From the NCBI RefSeq assembly GCF_042731755.1, contig NZ_JBHWLR010000005.1:62001-126000 (forward strand): DNA of 64,000 nucleotides, given 5' to 3'. The notes beneath the pieces were generated by a model. The model saw only the letters and a list, made by a program, of their open reading frames with translations. It searched no databases and was not told the origin of the DNA. Within the stretch, counting starts at the first letter, position 1; every line of letters starts with the position of its first letter. This document shows, in pieces, positions 7,965 through 16,430 of this stretch. The DNA is from Promicromonospora sp042731755 (GTDB taxonomy: Bacteria; Actinomycetota; Actinomycetes; Actinomycetales; Cellulomonadaceae). The translations under genes were made by a program, and so were the position numbers.

Positions 7965-8084
7965 CGACCCGTCGACCCGGACGCCGGCAAGTTCACGTTC
8001 AAGGAGCACGCCGAGCACTGGCGGACGCTCCAGGTCCACCGCGGCAACACAGAGGACCAGGTCGACGTGGTTCTTGAGGACTGA
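7965..8084 (+). pseudogene. Remnant of a tyrosine integrase N-terminal (core-binding) region
   Basis: Directly after the fusion gene stop, one frame reads DPDAGKFTFKEHAEHWRTLQ and then VHRGNTEDQVDVVLED before a TGA at 8082. The pattern of a DP-AG-TF-EYAE-W segment, then Q-HR-T-V, is typical of the arm/core-binding domain of actinobacterial phage or ICE integrases. There is no start codon, no catalytic domain and no more room before rnpB. It is a decayed fragment next to the 3' end of a structural RNA gene, a common attachment site. Assigned from memory of the family. Confidence 0.55.
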
Positions 8085-8112
8085 TGCTCCGATGCAGGTC
8101 AGAGCCTTAAAA

Positions 8113-8518
8113 GCGGACGAGCCGGTCTGTACGCCGGGTTCTGTTCCCGCGCGCGGTTGCCCCCGCGCGGGCGACGGTCATCCATCTAGGCCCTGCGTTG
8201 CCGCAGGGCTCAAGCGGTCTACCCGACTGTGCTTCTCCAGAAGAGAATCGGGCGAGCAGCCCTCAAACACCGTCTGTCTGACCTTGCTCCAGGTGGGGTT
8301 TACCTAGCCGCCACCGTCACCGGCGGCGCTGGTGGTCTCTTACACCACCGTTTCACCCTTACCCCCGGTCCGGAGACCGAGGGCGGTCTGTTTTCTGTGG
8401 CACTGTCCCGCGGGTCACCCCGGGTGGCTGTTAACCACCACCTTGCCCTGTGGAGCCCGGACGTTCCTCGGCGGGCACCCGAAGGTGCCCGACGCGACCG
8501 CCCGACCGACTCGTCCGC
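8113..8518 (-). ncRNA. rnpB: RNase P RNA (bacterial type A)
   Basis: The minus strand carries the conserved core of RNase P RNA: near the 5' end GAGGAACGTCCGGGCTCCAC, in the middle GGGTAAGGGTGAAACGGTGG and the GTAAGAGACCACC element, and near the 3' end ACAGAACCCGGCGTACAGAC. The ends GCGGACGAGTCGG (from 8518) and CCGGCTCGTCCGC (to 8113) pair as helix P1, which sets the limits (about 406 nt). A TACTCT -10 box (8526-8531) lies 7 nt before the proposed first G. It is the catalytic RNA that trims tRNA 5' ends. Ends are predicted from pairing. Confidence 0.95.
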
Positions 8519-8547
8519 AGGTAGAAGAGTACCTGCCGGACGCCGGT

Positions 8548-8931
8548 TCACACGTCCACGCGGTACCCCAGCGTCAGCTCGTCCCCCGACGCCCCGCGGA
8601 TCCCCCAGTTCTCCCGCGGGCTCTCCAGGATCACGACCTCCAGGTCGTCCGCCGTCAGCCCGAGGTGCGGCGCGACGTCGTCGTACAGGGCGGCGATCAG
8701 CGCGCGCTTGGCCTCGCGGCTGCGGCCGGTGAAGCAGACGATCTCCACGACCAGGTAGGCGTCCGAGCGCGGGGCGACCAGGTCGCCGTCGTCCAGCAGG
8801 AGGAAGCGGTGGAACCGCTTCTCCGGCGGGAGCTCCCACGTGCGTGCGAGCGCCTCGTGGAGCGCGTCGGAGACCTCCGCGCGTCGTCCGCCCCAGACCG
8901 ACCGGTTCCCGTACACCTTGACCTGCGCCAT
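8548..8931 (-). CDS. Tautomerase superfamily protein
   Basis: A 127-aa protein with two beta-alpha-beta units as in the 4-oxalocrotonate tautomerase superfamily. The C-terminal half has VVILESPRENWGIRG followed by GDELTLGYRV, which matches proteins annotated as tautomerase family. The N-terminus is MAQVKVYG, so the catalytic Pro1 of classical tautomerases is absent and the usual chemistry may not apply. It lies between rnpB and the divergent yaaA gene; the rnpB upstream region abuts its 3' end. Confidence 0.75.
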   Translation of the reverse strand: MAQVKVYGNRSVWGGRRAEVSDALHEALARTWELPPEKRFHRFLLLDDGDLVAPRSDAYLVVEIVCFTGRSREAKRALIAALYDDVAPHLGLTADDLEVVILESPRENWGIRGASGDELTLGYRVDV

Positions 8932-8977
8932 GGCCGCCCACCCTAGTGGCCCCGCCCGAGAGAATTAGGCTAGGCGG

Positions 8978-9817
8978 GTGCTCCTGCTCCTGCCGCCCTC
9001 CGAGGGCAAGACGCCCGCGCCCGACGGCGCCGCTCCCCTCGACCTCACCACCCTGGCCCACCCGGAGCTCACCGCCCGGCGCGAGCAGGTGCTCGCCGAG
9101 CTGGCGCGGGTCAGCGCGCGGCCCGACGCGACGGCGGCGCTCGGGGTGAGCGACGGGCTCGCCGAGGAGGTGGCGCGCAACACCACCCTCCACGCGGCGC
9201 CGGCGGCCCCCGCGGCCGAGGTCTACACGGGCGTCCTGTACGCGGCGGCCGGCCTCGCCACGCTGCCCGACGCCGCCGCGCGGCGCGCCGAGGCGAGCGT
9301 CCTCACCTTCTCGGGGCTGTGGGGCGTGGTCGCCCCCGGCGACCGCATCCCCGCCTACCGGCTCGGCATGGGCGTCGGCCTGCCCGACGCCGGCCGGCTC
9401 GCCACGTTCTGGAAGCCCGCCCTGGCGGAGGTGCTCGACGCGCGGGCCGCGGGCGACGTCGTCGTGGACTGCCGGTCCGCTACCTATGTCGCGGCCTGGA
9501 AGCCGCGGACGACGCCCGCCGCCGACGGGACGCCGTCCGCCGAGTGGGTAGAGGTGCGCGTGCTGCGCGAGATCGACGGGAAGCGGACCGTCGTGTCGCA
9601 CAACGCCAAGCACACCCGCGGAGTGCTGGCCGGGCACCTGCTGCGCCGCGAGCACGAGGCCCGGACCAGCGAGGACGTGCTCAAGGCCGCCCAGGAGCTG
9701 GTCGGGTCGGTGGTGCTCACCGAGATCGGCTCGGGCAAGGACCAGACGCTCATCGAGGCGAACCTGCTGGACGGCAAGCCGCGCGGTCCGCGGACGCTGG
9801 AGCTGGTCCTGGCCTAG
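8978..9817 (+). CDS. yaaA: YaaA family protein (DUF328, peroxide stress)
   Basis: A 279-aa protein beginning MLLLLPPSEGKT, the diagnostic N-terminus of the YaaA/DUF328 family. The middle block FSGLWGVVAPGDRIPAYRLG and the C-terminal block VVSHNAKHTRGVLAGHLL are also family signatures. E. coli YaaA lowers intracellular free iron during peroxide stress and binds unusual DNA structures. The GTG start follows TAGGCT (8966-8971) by 6 nt, a leaderless arrangement. Divergent from the tautomerase gene with a short intergenic region. Confidence 0.9.
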   Translation: MLLLLPPSEGKTPAPDGAAPLDLTTLAHPELTARREQVLAELARVSARPDATAALGVSDGLAEEVARNTTLHAAPAAPAAEVYTGVLYAAAGLATLPDAAARRAEASVLTFSGLWGVVAPGDRIPAYRLGMGVGLPDAGRLATFWKPALAEVLDARAAGDVVVDCRSATYVAAWKPRTTPAADGTPSAEWVEVRVLREIDGKRTVVSHNAKHTRGVLAGHLLRREHEARTSEDVLKAAQELVGSVVLTEIGSGKDQTLIEANLLDGKPRGPRTLELVLA

Positions 9818-9894
9818 GCCGTCGGGGGGCGGGCGGGTAACGGCTGGGCCACAGGCCTGGCGCTGATGCCTACCGACCGGTTGGATGTGCGGTC

Positions 9895-11172
9895 ATGAGG
9901 ATCAGCAGCCTGGCGGGCGCCAGGATCGCAGTGGCCGCGGCGTTCTTCGCGCAGGGCTTCGTCTTCATCAGCCTCACCACCCGGCTGCCGCGGTTCCTGG
10001 ACCGGTGGGGGCTGGACGAGGTGGCGCTCTCGCTGCTGCTGCTCATGATGGTGCTGCTCGCGGGCGTCGGGTCGCTGGTCGCCGAGCGGGCCGCGCACCG
10101 CGTCGGCAGCGCGCCGATGCTCCGGCTCGGGCTCGGGCTGATGGTCGTCGCGGTCCCGGCGATCACCCTGGCGCCGGCCGTCGGCTTCTTCGTCGGCGGG
10201 GTCGCCCTCTACGGGATCGCGCTCGGCCTGGTCGACGCCACCTCCAACATGCAGGCCGTCGACCTGGAGCACCAGTACGGCCGCCCGATCCTGCCGTCGT
10301 CGCACGGCTACTGGACCACGGGCGGCATCATCGCCGCCGCGATCGCCCTGGCCACGGGACACCTCTCCCCCGCCGTCGGCGCGTTCGTCGCGGTGGTCCC
10401 CGCGGCGATCGCGTTCGCGCGGTTCGTCCCGCGCGTCGCGGCCGGGGCCGACGGCGCCCAGGGGGTCGACGTCGCGCCCGGACTCACGCCGACCGGCGGC
10501 GAGACGCAGAGCCTGAACCCGACGCCCGACGCCGCCCCGATCCCGTGGAAGCCCATCTGGCTCGTCGGCGCCGGGCTGGTCGTGTTCTACATGGTCGACA
10601 CCACGGCCTCGACCTGGGGCCCCGTCTACCTGGCGCGCTCCTTCGACGCGCCCGGCAACCTCGTGGCCCTGGCGACCTTCCCCTACCTGGTGACGTCAAT
10701 CATCGTGCGGCTGGCCGGCGGTCAGCTCGTGACCCGCTTCGGCGTCGTGCCGCTGCTCCGGATCGGGTCGGTCGTCGCCTGCGGCGCGCTGACGCTGGTG
10801 GCGCTCGCGCCGACCTGGCAGGTCGCCGTCGCCGGGTTCACGGTGTTGGGGGCGGCGGTCGCCCTCGTGGCGCCGCTCAGCTTCTCGGCCGCGGGACGCA
10901 TCGCGGCGGGTTCGGCGGGCAGCGCGGCGGGCGGCGGCACGGCGGGCGCTCCGGCAGACGGCCCGGCACCCGAGCCCGACCGCGCCCGTACCGACGCCGT
11001 CATCGCGCGGTTCAACCAGTTCAACTACGTCGGCGCGCTGCTCGGGGCGGTGCTCACGGGCTTCGTGGGCGCCGACAACCTGCGGCTCGGGTTCGCCCTG
11101 CCCGCCGTCCTCGTGCTGGCGCTGGTGCCGCTCGCCCCGGCGTTCGCGCGGGGCGCGCTGAACCGCCGGTAG
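9895..11172 (+). CDS. MFS transporter
   Basis: A 425-aa integral membrane protein with about twelve hydrophobic helices in two groups of six, separated by a polar loop around residues 185-220. The early segment RLPRFLDRWGLDEVALSLLL and the GIALGLVDATSNMQAV helix resemble the YbjJ/FucP-like MFS subgroup. A low-complexity Gly/Ala loop lies around 340-365. The substrate is not predictable. Its stop codon falls inside a 15-bp tandem repeat shared with the convergent phosphatase gene. Confidence 0.85.
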   Translation: MRISSLAGARIAVAAAFFAQGFVFISLTTRLPRFLDRWGLDEVALSLLLLMMVLLAGVGSLVAERAAHRVGSAPMLRLGLGLMVVAVPAITLAPAVGFFVGGVALYGIALGLVDATSNMQAVDLEHQYGRPILPSSHGYWTTGGIIAAAIALATGHLSPAVGAFVAVVPAAIAFARFVPRVAAGADGAQGVDVAPGLTPTGGETQSLNPTPDAAPIPWKPIWLVGAGLVVFYMVDTTASTWGPVYLARSFDAPGNLVALATFPYLVTSIIVRLAGGQLVTRFGVVPLLRIGSVVACGALTLVALAPTWQVAVAGFTVLGAAVALVAPLSFSAAGRIAAGSAGSAAGGGTAGAPADGPAPEPDRARTDAVIARFNQFNYVGALLGAVLTGFVGADNLRLGFALPAVLVLALVPLAPAFARGALNRR

Positions 11173-11217
11173 CTCAGCCGTCCGTAGCTCAGCAGTCGGT
11201 CGATCAACCGTCGGTAG
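11167..11217. repeat. 15-bp tandem repeat over the MFS stop codon
   Basis: About 3.4 copies of CGGTAGCTCAGCCGT, degenerating to the right. The MFS stop codon (11170-11172) is in copy 1 and the stop of the convergent phosphatase gene (11204-11206) is in copy 3. Confidence 0.75.
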
Positions 11218-11956
11218 GCACCCCGACGGCGGTCACCTCGGTGGTGCCGTCCTCCCACAGGCGCAGCACCGACAGCGACGCGGGCGGGATCCGCAGCCGC
11301 GCCCAGTACGAGGCGGGCGCCCCCAGCGCCTGCCCCACGGCGGTGCGGATCTGCCCCGCGTGCCCCACCACCACGACCGTGCGGTCCACGCCGCCGGCCA
11401 GCAGCTCGGTGAGGCCGTCCCAGACGCGGGCGCCGACCTGCGCGTAGGACTCGCCGCCCGGCGGCACGAAGGTGCCGGTCGAGTGCCACTGGGCCAGCTC
11501 GCCCGGCCAGCCCTGCTCGATCTCCGCGGCGGTACGCCCGTCCCACTGCCCGAACCGGCTCTCCGCGAACCGGTCGTCGGTGCTCACGTGCAGCCCGAGG
11601 CGTCGTCCGACGGCGGATGCCGTCTCCTGGGTGCGCACCGTCGGGGAGGCGACGAGCGCCGTCGGACGCGGCAGGTCCGGCCAGAGGCCGCCGCCGCGCA
11701 TCCCGCCCGACGAGGCCGCCCCGGCCCGCGGCGCCCGCCCGATGCGGAACACGGCGTCTGCCGCCTGGGCGGCCTGGAGCCTGCCGCGGGCGCTCAGCGA
11801 CGGGCCGGGCGCGTCCGAGCCGGAGTAGACGCCGACCTCCGTCAGCGGCGTCACGCCGTGCCGCACGAGCACCACGGTGAGGGGGACGGCGTCGTCGAAC
11901 CGCGTGGGGATGCCCGAGGGACGCACGTGCGTGTCGAGGCCGGGCGCCTCGCTCAT
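11204..11956 (-). CDS. Histidine phosphatase family protein (phosphoglycerate mutase-like)
   Basis: A 250-aa protein with the catalytic VLVRHGVT motif near residue 30 (phospho-accepting His), a conserved acid pocket in GEVYAQ-like GGESYAQVGAR, and the second histidine in VVVVGHAGQIRT near 205. It is a cytoplasmic phosphomonoesterase of unknown substrate. In many actinobacteria the gene after the Nif3-like and zinc-ribbon genes encodes an RNase H/acid phosphatase fusion; here only the phosphatase half is present. It is the last gene of that operon, 55 bp after the zinc-ribbon gene. Confidence 0.85.
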   Translation of the reverse strand: MSEAPGLDTHVRPSGIPTRFDDAVPLTVVLVRHGVTPLTEVGVYSGSDAPGPSLSARGRLQAAQAADAVFRIGRAPRAGAASSGGMRGGGLWPDLPRPTALVASPTVRTQETASAVGRRLGLHVSTDDRFAESRFGQWDGRTAAEIEQGWPGELAQWHSTGTFVPPGGESYAQVGARVWDGLTELLAGGVDRTVVVVGHAGQIRTAVGQALGAPASYWARLRIPPASLSVLRLWEDGTTEVTAVGVPTDG

Positions 11957-12021
11957 GCCTGGTTCATCCAGCAGCTCATCCAGTGGTTCATCCGGCGGTT
12001 CGTCCAGCCGCTCATCCGGCG
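11957..12021. repeat. 12-bp tandem repeat carrying repeated stop codons after the zinc-ribbon gene
   Basis: On the minus strand about five copies of GCCGCYGGATGA follow one another. The first TGA is the stop of the zinc-ribbon gene and, because the period is a multiple of three, later TGA codons are in the same frame. The array fills the gap to the phosphatase start. Confidence 0.75.
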
Positions 12022-12767
12022 GCTGCGCCCGTCGTCGACGCGACGCGCACCAGGATGCGGCCGCACTCCTCGCAACGCACCACGGCGTCGGGCGCCGCGC
12101 TGCGGATCTTGTCCAGGTCGACCGGCGGCAGGTCCATGCGGCAGCCGTCGCAGCGGTTGCCGTTCAGCACAGCCGCGCCCGTGCCGCCGAGCTGCGCGCG
12201 GAGCTTCTCGTACAGCGCCACCAGACCGGCGTCGAGGCCCTCGATCGTGGACGCACGGCTGGCCGCGAGCGCCGCGACCTGCGCGTCGACGTCGGCCCAG
12301 CCCGCGTCGCGCTCGCCCTCGACCTTCGTCTTCTCGGCGACGAGCTCGTCGTTCGCGGCCTCGACCTTGGCCAGCGCGTCCTCGTGCGCCTCGAGGCGCT
12401 CCATGACGTCGAGCTCGACCTCCTCCAGCGCGGCCTGGCGGGCGGCGAGCGAGCGGAGCTCGTCGGTGAGCGCGACGGCGTCCTTGGCGCTCACGCTGCC
12501 CGTGTCGAGCCGCTGCTGGTCGCGCGCGGCGCGGTTGCGCACCTGCTCGACGTCGCTCTCCGCCTTGGTGAGCTCGCGCTTCAGGTCGGCCACCCGGGTC
12601 CGCGACTCGACGAGCGAGGCGCGCAGGTCGGCGATGCGGCCGTCGAGCTCGGTCAGCTGCGTGAGCGCGGGAAGGCTCTTGCGCGTGTGCGCGAGCTGCT
12701 GAGCGCGGGTGTCGAGCGCCTGGACCTCCAGCAGCCTGCGCTGGTCTTCGGGTGGTGCAGTAGCCAC
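12012..12767 (-). CDS. Zinc ribbon domain-containing coiled-coil protein (CT398-like)
   Basis: A 251-aa protein: residues about 8-190 form a long charged alpha-helical coiled coil (repeated ELD, RDQQRLD, EDALAKVEAANDEL) and the C-terminus is a C4 zinc ribbon, GNRCDGCRM followed 25 residues later by VRCEECGRIL. The domain layout matches the CT398/C4-type zinc-ribbon family of unknown function, nearly always next to Nif3-like genes in actinobacteria. I chose GTG 12767 because GAGGAC lies 7 nt upstream; the upstream TTG at 12806 is weaker. Confidence 0.85.
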   Translation of the reverse strand: MATAPPEDQRRLLEVQALDTRAQQLAHTRKSLPALTQLTELDGRIADLRASLVESRTRVADLKRELTKAESDVEQVRNRAARDQQRLDTGSVSAKDAVALTDELRSLAARQAALEEVELDVMERLEAHEDALAKVEAANDELVAEKTKVEGERDAGWADVDAQVAALAASRASTIEGLDAGLVALYEKLRAQLGGTGAAVLNGNRCDGCRMDLPPVDLDKIRSAAPDAVVRCEECGRILVRVASTTGAAAG

Positions 12768-12851
12768 GGGAGGCGTCCTCTCGGTCGTGATCTGGGGGTG
12801 GTCCAACGCTACCCCGCGCCCGACGTCCCGGGCGCACCCGGACGGGGACGT

Positions 12852-13775
12852 TCAGCGGGACGGGATCTGGCCCGTCCAGGGGTCGGTGACCAGCTCGCTG
12901 ACGCGGGCCTCGACCGCGAGGCCGTCGGCCGCGAGCGCCGCGGCGAGGTCCTCGACGGCGTAGCGCAGCCAGGGCCACTCGCTCGCGTAGTGGGCGGTGT
13001 CCACGAGGAAGGGGGTGCCCGCCGGTCCGGGGGCGCCCGCCGCGCGGGACTCGAACTCGGCGCGCTCGCGCAGCTCGGAGGCCGGGTGGTGGCGCAGGTC
13101 GGAGGTGACGTAGACGTCGGCGGCGGCCGCGCGGACGGCGTCGAAGTAGCCGTCGCCGGACCCGCCGAGGACGGCGGCCGTGGTCACCGGGGCGTCCGGG
13201 TCGCCGGAGAAGCGGATGCCCTGGGCGGTGGCGGGCAGCGCGGCCGCGACGCGGCGCGCGAAGCCGGCGAGGGTGGTGGGCTCGGCGAGGCGGCCGACGC
13301 GGCCGATGCCGCGGGCGGCGGTCCCCTCGTTGCCGTCGGCGCCGAGGGCGCCGCCGCTCACCTCGAGCGGTCGCCGGTCGGTGATGCCGACCAGGTCGGC
13401 GAGGGCGTCGGCGACCCCGCGCGGTGCGGCGTCGGCGTTGGTGTGCGCCACGTGCAGGGCGCAGCCTCCGGTGAGCAGCCGGTGCACCACGGACCCCTTG
13501 AAGGTGGTGGCGGCCACGGAGCTGACGCCGCGCAGGAACAGCGGGTGGTGGGTGACGAGCAGGTCGGCGCCCCAGTCGAGGGCCTGGTCGACGACGGCGG
13601 ACACCGGGTCCACCGCGAACAGCACCTTGCGGACCGGGGCGGCCGGGTCGCCGACCACGAGGCCGACGGCGTCCCAGCCCTCGGCCGTCGACGGCGGGTA
13701 GAGGCCGTCGAGGGCGGCGACCACCTGCGCCAGCGTGGGAGGTGCGTCGGGGGCGGGGGCGTCGCTGCTGCTCAC
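12852..13775 (-). CDS. Nif3-like dinuclear metal center hexameric protein
   Basis: A 307-aa NIF3/DUF34 family protein. Metal-ligand motifs are visible: DLLVTHHPLFLRG (two adjacent His, about residue 80), ALHVAHTNADAAPRG (His, Asp) and FLVDTAHYASEWP (His, Glu near the C-terminus). The family forms hexameric rings with two metals per subunit; GTP cyclohydrolase type I-like roles have been suggested but are unproven. The GTG start follows TACGCT by 7 nt, which fixes the start well inside the longer open frame. First gene of the operon with the zinc-ribbon and phosphatase genes. Confidence 0.9.
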   Translation of the reverse strand: MSSSDAPAPDAPPTLAQVVAALDGLYPPSTAEGWDAVGLVVGDPAAPVRKVLFAVDPVSAVVDQALDWGADLLVTHHPLFLRGVSSVAATTFKGSVVHRLLTGGCALHVAHTNADAAPRGVADALADLVGITDRRPLEVSGGALGADGNEGTAARGIGRVGRLAEPTTLAGFARRVAAALPATAQGIRFSGDPDAPVTTAAVLGGSGDGYFDAVRAAAADVYVTSDLRHHPASELRERAEFESRAAGAPGPAGTPFLVDTAHYASEWPWLRYAVEDLAAALAADGLAVEARVSELVTDPWTGQIPSR

Positions 13776-13949
13776 GCGGTGCAGCGTAGTACGAGGCTGC
13801 GGATCGGGGCCGGGCGGCGGGCGCTCCGGCGACGGGCGGCCGCAGGATGACCGGTGCGCCCCGTTACGCCGGAAACGTGCTCTGACCTGGGCGTTTATCG
13901 CGCCGCTCACCGAGCGGACGGGCCGTGACCTTGCTACGGTCCTTCACTT

Positions 13950-15746
13950 ATGGGGGATACCGTCGAGCACCGCCTTGGCGGGCCACCGACCATGCGCGCC
14001 AGGCTGACCGCTGCCGTCCGCGAGCGCGTCGACATCCGCGATCTCATGCCGTCGCGCGCCGACTACGACCTGCGGCCGCGCACGCTGCGGTCCGATCTGC
14101 TGGCCGGGATCACGGTGGGCGTCGTCGCCCTGCCGCTCGCGCTCGCGTTCGGCGTCAGCTCCGGCGTCGGGCCGGCCGCCGGGCTCGTGACGGCGGTCGT
14201 GGCCGGCATCGTCGCCGCCGTCTTCGGCGGGTCGAACCTCCAGGTCAGCGGCCCCACCGGGGCCATGGCCGTGGTCCTGGCGCCGATCGTCGCGCAGCAC
14301 GGCGTCGGCTCGGTCGCGCTGGTGACCCTGCTCGCCGGTGCGCTCGTGCTCGTGTGCGGGCTGCTCCGGCTGGGCCGCGTGGTCACCTACATCCCGTGGC
14401 CCGTCGTCGAGGGCTTCACGCTCGGCATCGCCGCGATCATCTTTCTGCAGCAGGTGCCGGCCGCCGTCGGCATCGCCGCCGAGACCGGGCACAACACCCT
14501 GGTCACGGCGGTGCGGTCGGTCGGTACCGCCCTCGGGTCGGGCAGCCCGGCCGACGGCGGGCTGCCCACCTGGGTGTGGACGCTCGGGGTCGTGGCCGTG
14601 GTCGCCGCCGTCATGCTCCTGCTGCCGCGCGTGGCCAGTGCCCTGCCCGCGTCGCTGGTCGCCGTGGCCCTGGTGACGCTCCTGGCGGGAATCTTCGACG
14701 CCCCCGTGCCGCGCATCGGTGAGCTGCCCAGTTCCCTGCCGGTCCCCGTGCTGCCCGACGCGACCCCGGACGCCGTCCGCGACCTCGTGGGCGCGGCCGT
14801 CGCCGTGGCGGCGCTGGCCGCGATCGAGTCGCTGCTGTCCGCCCGCGTGGCGGCCACGATGAGCGGCGCCCAGGGCCGGACGGCGACCTACCACCCCGAC
14901 CGGGAGCTCGTCGGGCAGGGGTTCGCGTCGCTGGCCAGCGGCGTGTTCGGCGGCATCCCCGCGACGGGCGCCATCGCGCGGACGGCGGTCAACGTGCGCT
15001 CCGGGGCGCGCACCCGCCTGGCCGCCGTCGTGCACGCGCTGGTGATCCTCGCCGTCATCTACCTCGCCACCGGGCCGGTAGGGCACATCCCGCTGGCGGC
15101 GCTCGCCGGGGTGCTCATGGTCACCTCGTTCCGCATGATCGGCGCCTCGACCATCCGGTCGGTGCTCACCTCCACCTGGCCCGACGCGCTCACGTTCGTG
15201 GTCACCGCCGTGATCACCGTGGCCTTCGACCTCATCGACGCCGTCCAGATCGGCCTGCTCGTCGCCGCGTTCTTCGCGCTGAAGGCCGTGGCGGGCGCCG
15301 CGGCGGTGCACCGCGAGCCCCTGCCCGGCGTCGCGCACGAGGGAGACGAGCGCATCGCGCTGTTCCGGCTGGAGGGCGCCATGTTCTTCGGCGCGTCCGA
15401 CCGGATACTGAGCGAGGTCACGGCCATCACGCACGGCGAGCGCGCCGGGCCGGGCGGACCTGAGGACGAGCCGTGTCTGCGCGAACCCGTCGACGTCGTG
15501 ATCCTGTGGCTCTCCCACCTGCAGCTCGTGGACGCCACCGGCGCGCGGGCCCTGGCCGATCTCGTGCTGGAGCTCGAGCAGCGCGACGTGACCGTGCTGG
15601 TCAAGGGGATCCAGCCGCAGCACCGCAAGCTCCTGGAGGCGGTGGGGCTGAACCGGATGCTGGCGCACGAGAGCCACCTGTTCACCGATCTGCCCGCCGC
15701 CGTGGAGCACGCGAGGTCGCATGTGCCCGCGCCGCTGACGGCATAG
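13950..15746 (+). CDS. SulP family inorganic anion transporter with STAS domain
   Basis: A 598-aa membrane protein. Residues about 45-430 give 10-14 hydrophobic segments with SulP features: YDLRPRTLRSDLLAGITVGV, LALAFGVSSGVGPAAGL and SGPTGAMAVVLAP. The C-terminal 130 residues form a cytoplasmic STAS domain (IALFRLEGAMFFGASDRI, DVVILWLSHLQLVDATGARAL). Such carriers move sulfate, bicarbonate or organic acids coupled to H+ or Na+; the substrate is not predictable. The ATG at 13950 follows TACGGT; an internal ATG at 13992 is possible. The stop codon overlaps the -10 box of luxS. Confidence 0.9.
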   Translation: MGDTVEHRLGGPPTMRARLTAAVRERVDIRDLMPSRADYDLRPRTLRSDLLAGITVGVVALPLALAFGVSSGVGPAAGLVTAVVAGIVAAVFGGSNLQVSGPTGAMAVVLAPIVAQHGVGSVALVTLLAGALVLVCGLLRLGRVVTYIPWPVVEGFTLGIAAIIFLQQVPAAVGIAAETGHNTLVTAVRSVGTALGSGSPADGGLPTWVWTLGVVAVVAAVMLLLPRVASALPASLVAVALVTLLAGIFDAPVPRIGELPSSLPVPVLPDATPDAVRDLVGAAVAVAALAAIESLLSARVAATMSGAQGRTATYHPDRELVGQGFASLASGVFGGIPATGAIARTAVNVRSGARTRLAAVVHALVILAVIYLATGPVGHIPLAALAGVLMVTSFRMIGASTIRSVLTSTWPDALTFVVTAVITVAFDLIDAVQIGLLVAAFFALKAVAGAAAVHREPLPGVAHEGDERIALFRLEGAMFFGASDRILSEVTAITHGERAGPGGPEDEPCLREPVDVVILWLSHLQLVDATGARALADLVLELEQRDVTVLVKGIQPQHRKLLEAVGLNRMLAHESHLFTDLPAAVEHARSHVPAPLTA

Positions 15747-15749
15747 GCT
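15744..15749 (+). promoter_or_regulatory. Leaderless -10 box for luxS
   Basis: TAGGCT 6 nt before the GTG start at 15756. The first three bases are also the stop codon of the SulP gene. Confidence 0.5.
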
Positions 15750-15755
15750 CGGACG

Positions 15756-16430
15756 GTGACCGAGTCAGCATCCTCCCCAGCGCCCCGTATGAACGTCGAG
15801 TCCTTCAACCTCGACCACCGCGCCGTCGCCGCGCCCTACGTGCGCCTCGCGGACCGCAAGCAGCTCCCGCACGGCGACGTCATCGTCAAGTACGACGTGC
15901 GCTTCACCCAGCCCAACGTCGCGCACCTGGAGATGCCGACGGTGCACTCCCTGGAGCACCTGTTCGCGGAGCACTCGCGCAACCACTCCGACGCCGTCCT
16001 GGACTTCTCCCCCATGGGCTGCCAGACCGGCTTCTACCTGATGCTGCAGGGCGAACCCGAGTACGACGACGTGCTCGCCCTCATCGACGCGACCCTGCGC
16101 GACATCGTCGCCGCCTCCGAGGTGCCGGCCGCGAACGAGGTGCAGTGCGGCTGGGGCGCGAACCACACCCTGAGCGGCGCGCAGGAGGCGGCGTCCGCCT
16201 TCCTGTCCGCGCGCGGCGTGTGGTCCGAGGTCTACGCGAAGGGCGCGCCGGGCGAGGCCTCGGCCGCCGACGCCGCCGCCCGTGACGCCGCCGCCCGCGA
16301 GGCGGCCGCGCGGGACGCCGAGGCCGGCCTGCAGCGGGAGGGTTCGCCGCTGCCGGGTACTCCGCTGCCCGGGACGCCGCTGCAGGGCTCGCCGGTTTCG
16401 CCGGAGCAGAACGGCGGGGCCAACCGGTGA
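15756..16430 (+). CDS. luxS: S-ribosylhomocysteine lyase LuxS with C-terminal extension
   Basis: LuxS converts S-ribosylhomocysteine to homocysteine and the AI-2 precursor DPD. The metal-binding motif HSLEH (His64, His68) and Cys131 in VQCGWG are present, with catalytic Cys89 in MGCQTGFYL. The enzyme domain ends near residue 165; about 60 extra residues follow, built from AAARD/AAARE and PLPGT repeats that come from 15-bp DNA repeats. The last codons overlap the GTG of mtnN, so the two genes of the methyl cycle are translationally coupled. GTG start in a leaderless arrangement. Confidence 0.95.
   Translation: MTESASSPAPRMNVESFNLDHRAVAAPYVRLADRKQLPHGDVIVKYDVRFTQPNVAHLEMPTVHSLEHLFAEHSRNHSDAVLDFSPMGCQTGFYLMLQGEPEYDDVLALIDATLRDIVAASEVPAANEVQCGWGANHTLSGAQEAASAFLSARGVWSEVYAKGAPGEASAADAAARDAAAREAAARDAEAGLQREGSPLPGTPLPGTPLQGSPVSPEQNGGANR
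16258..16395 (+). repeat. Two 15-bp repeat tracts in the 3' end of luxS
   Basis: About three units of the type GCCGCCGCCCGTGAC, then three units of the type CCGCTGCCGGGTACT, both in frame. They encode the low-complexity tail of LuxS. Confidence 0.65.
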
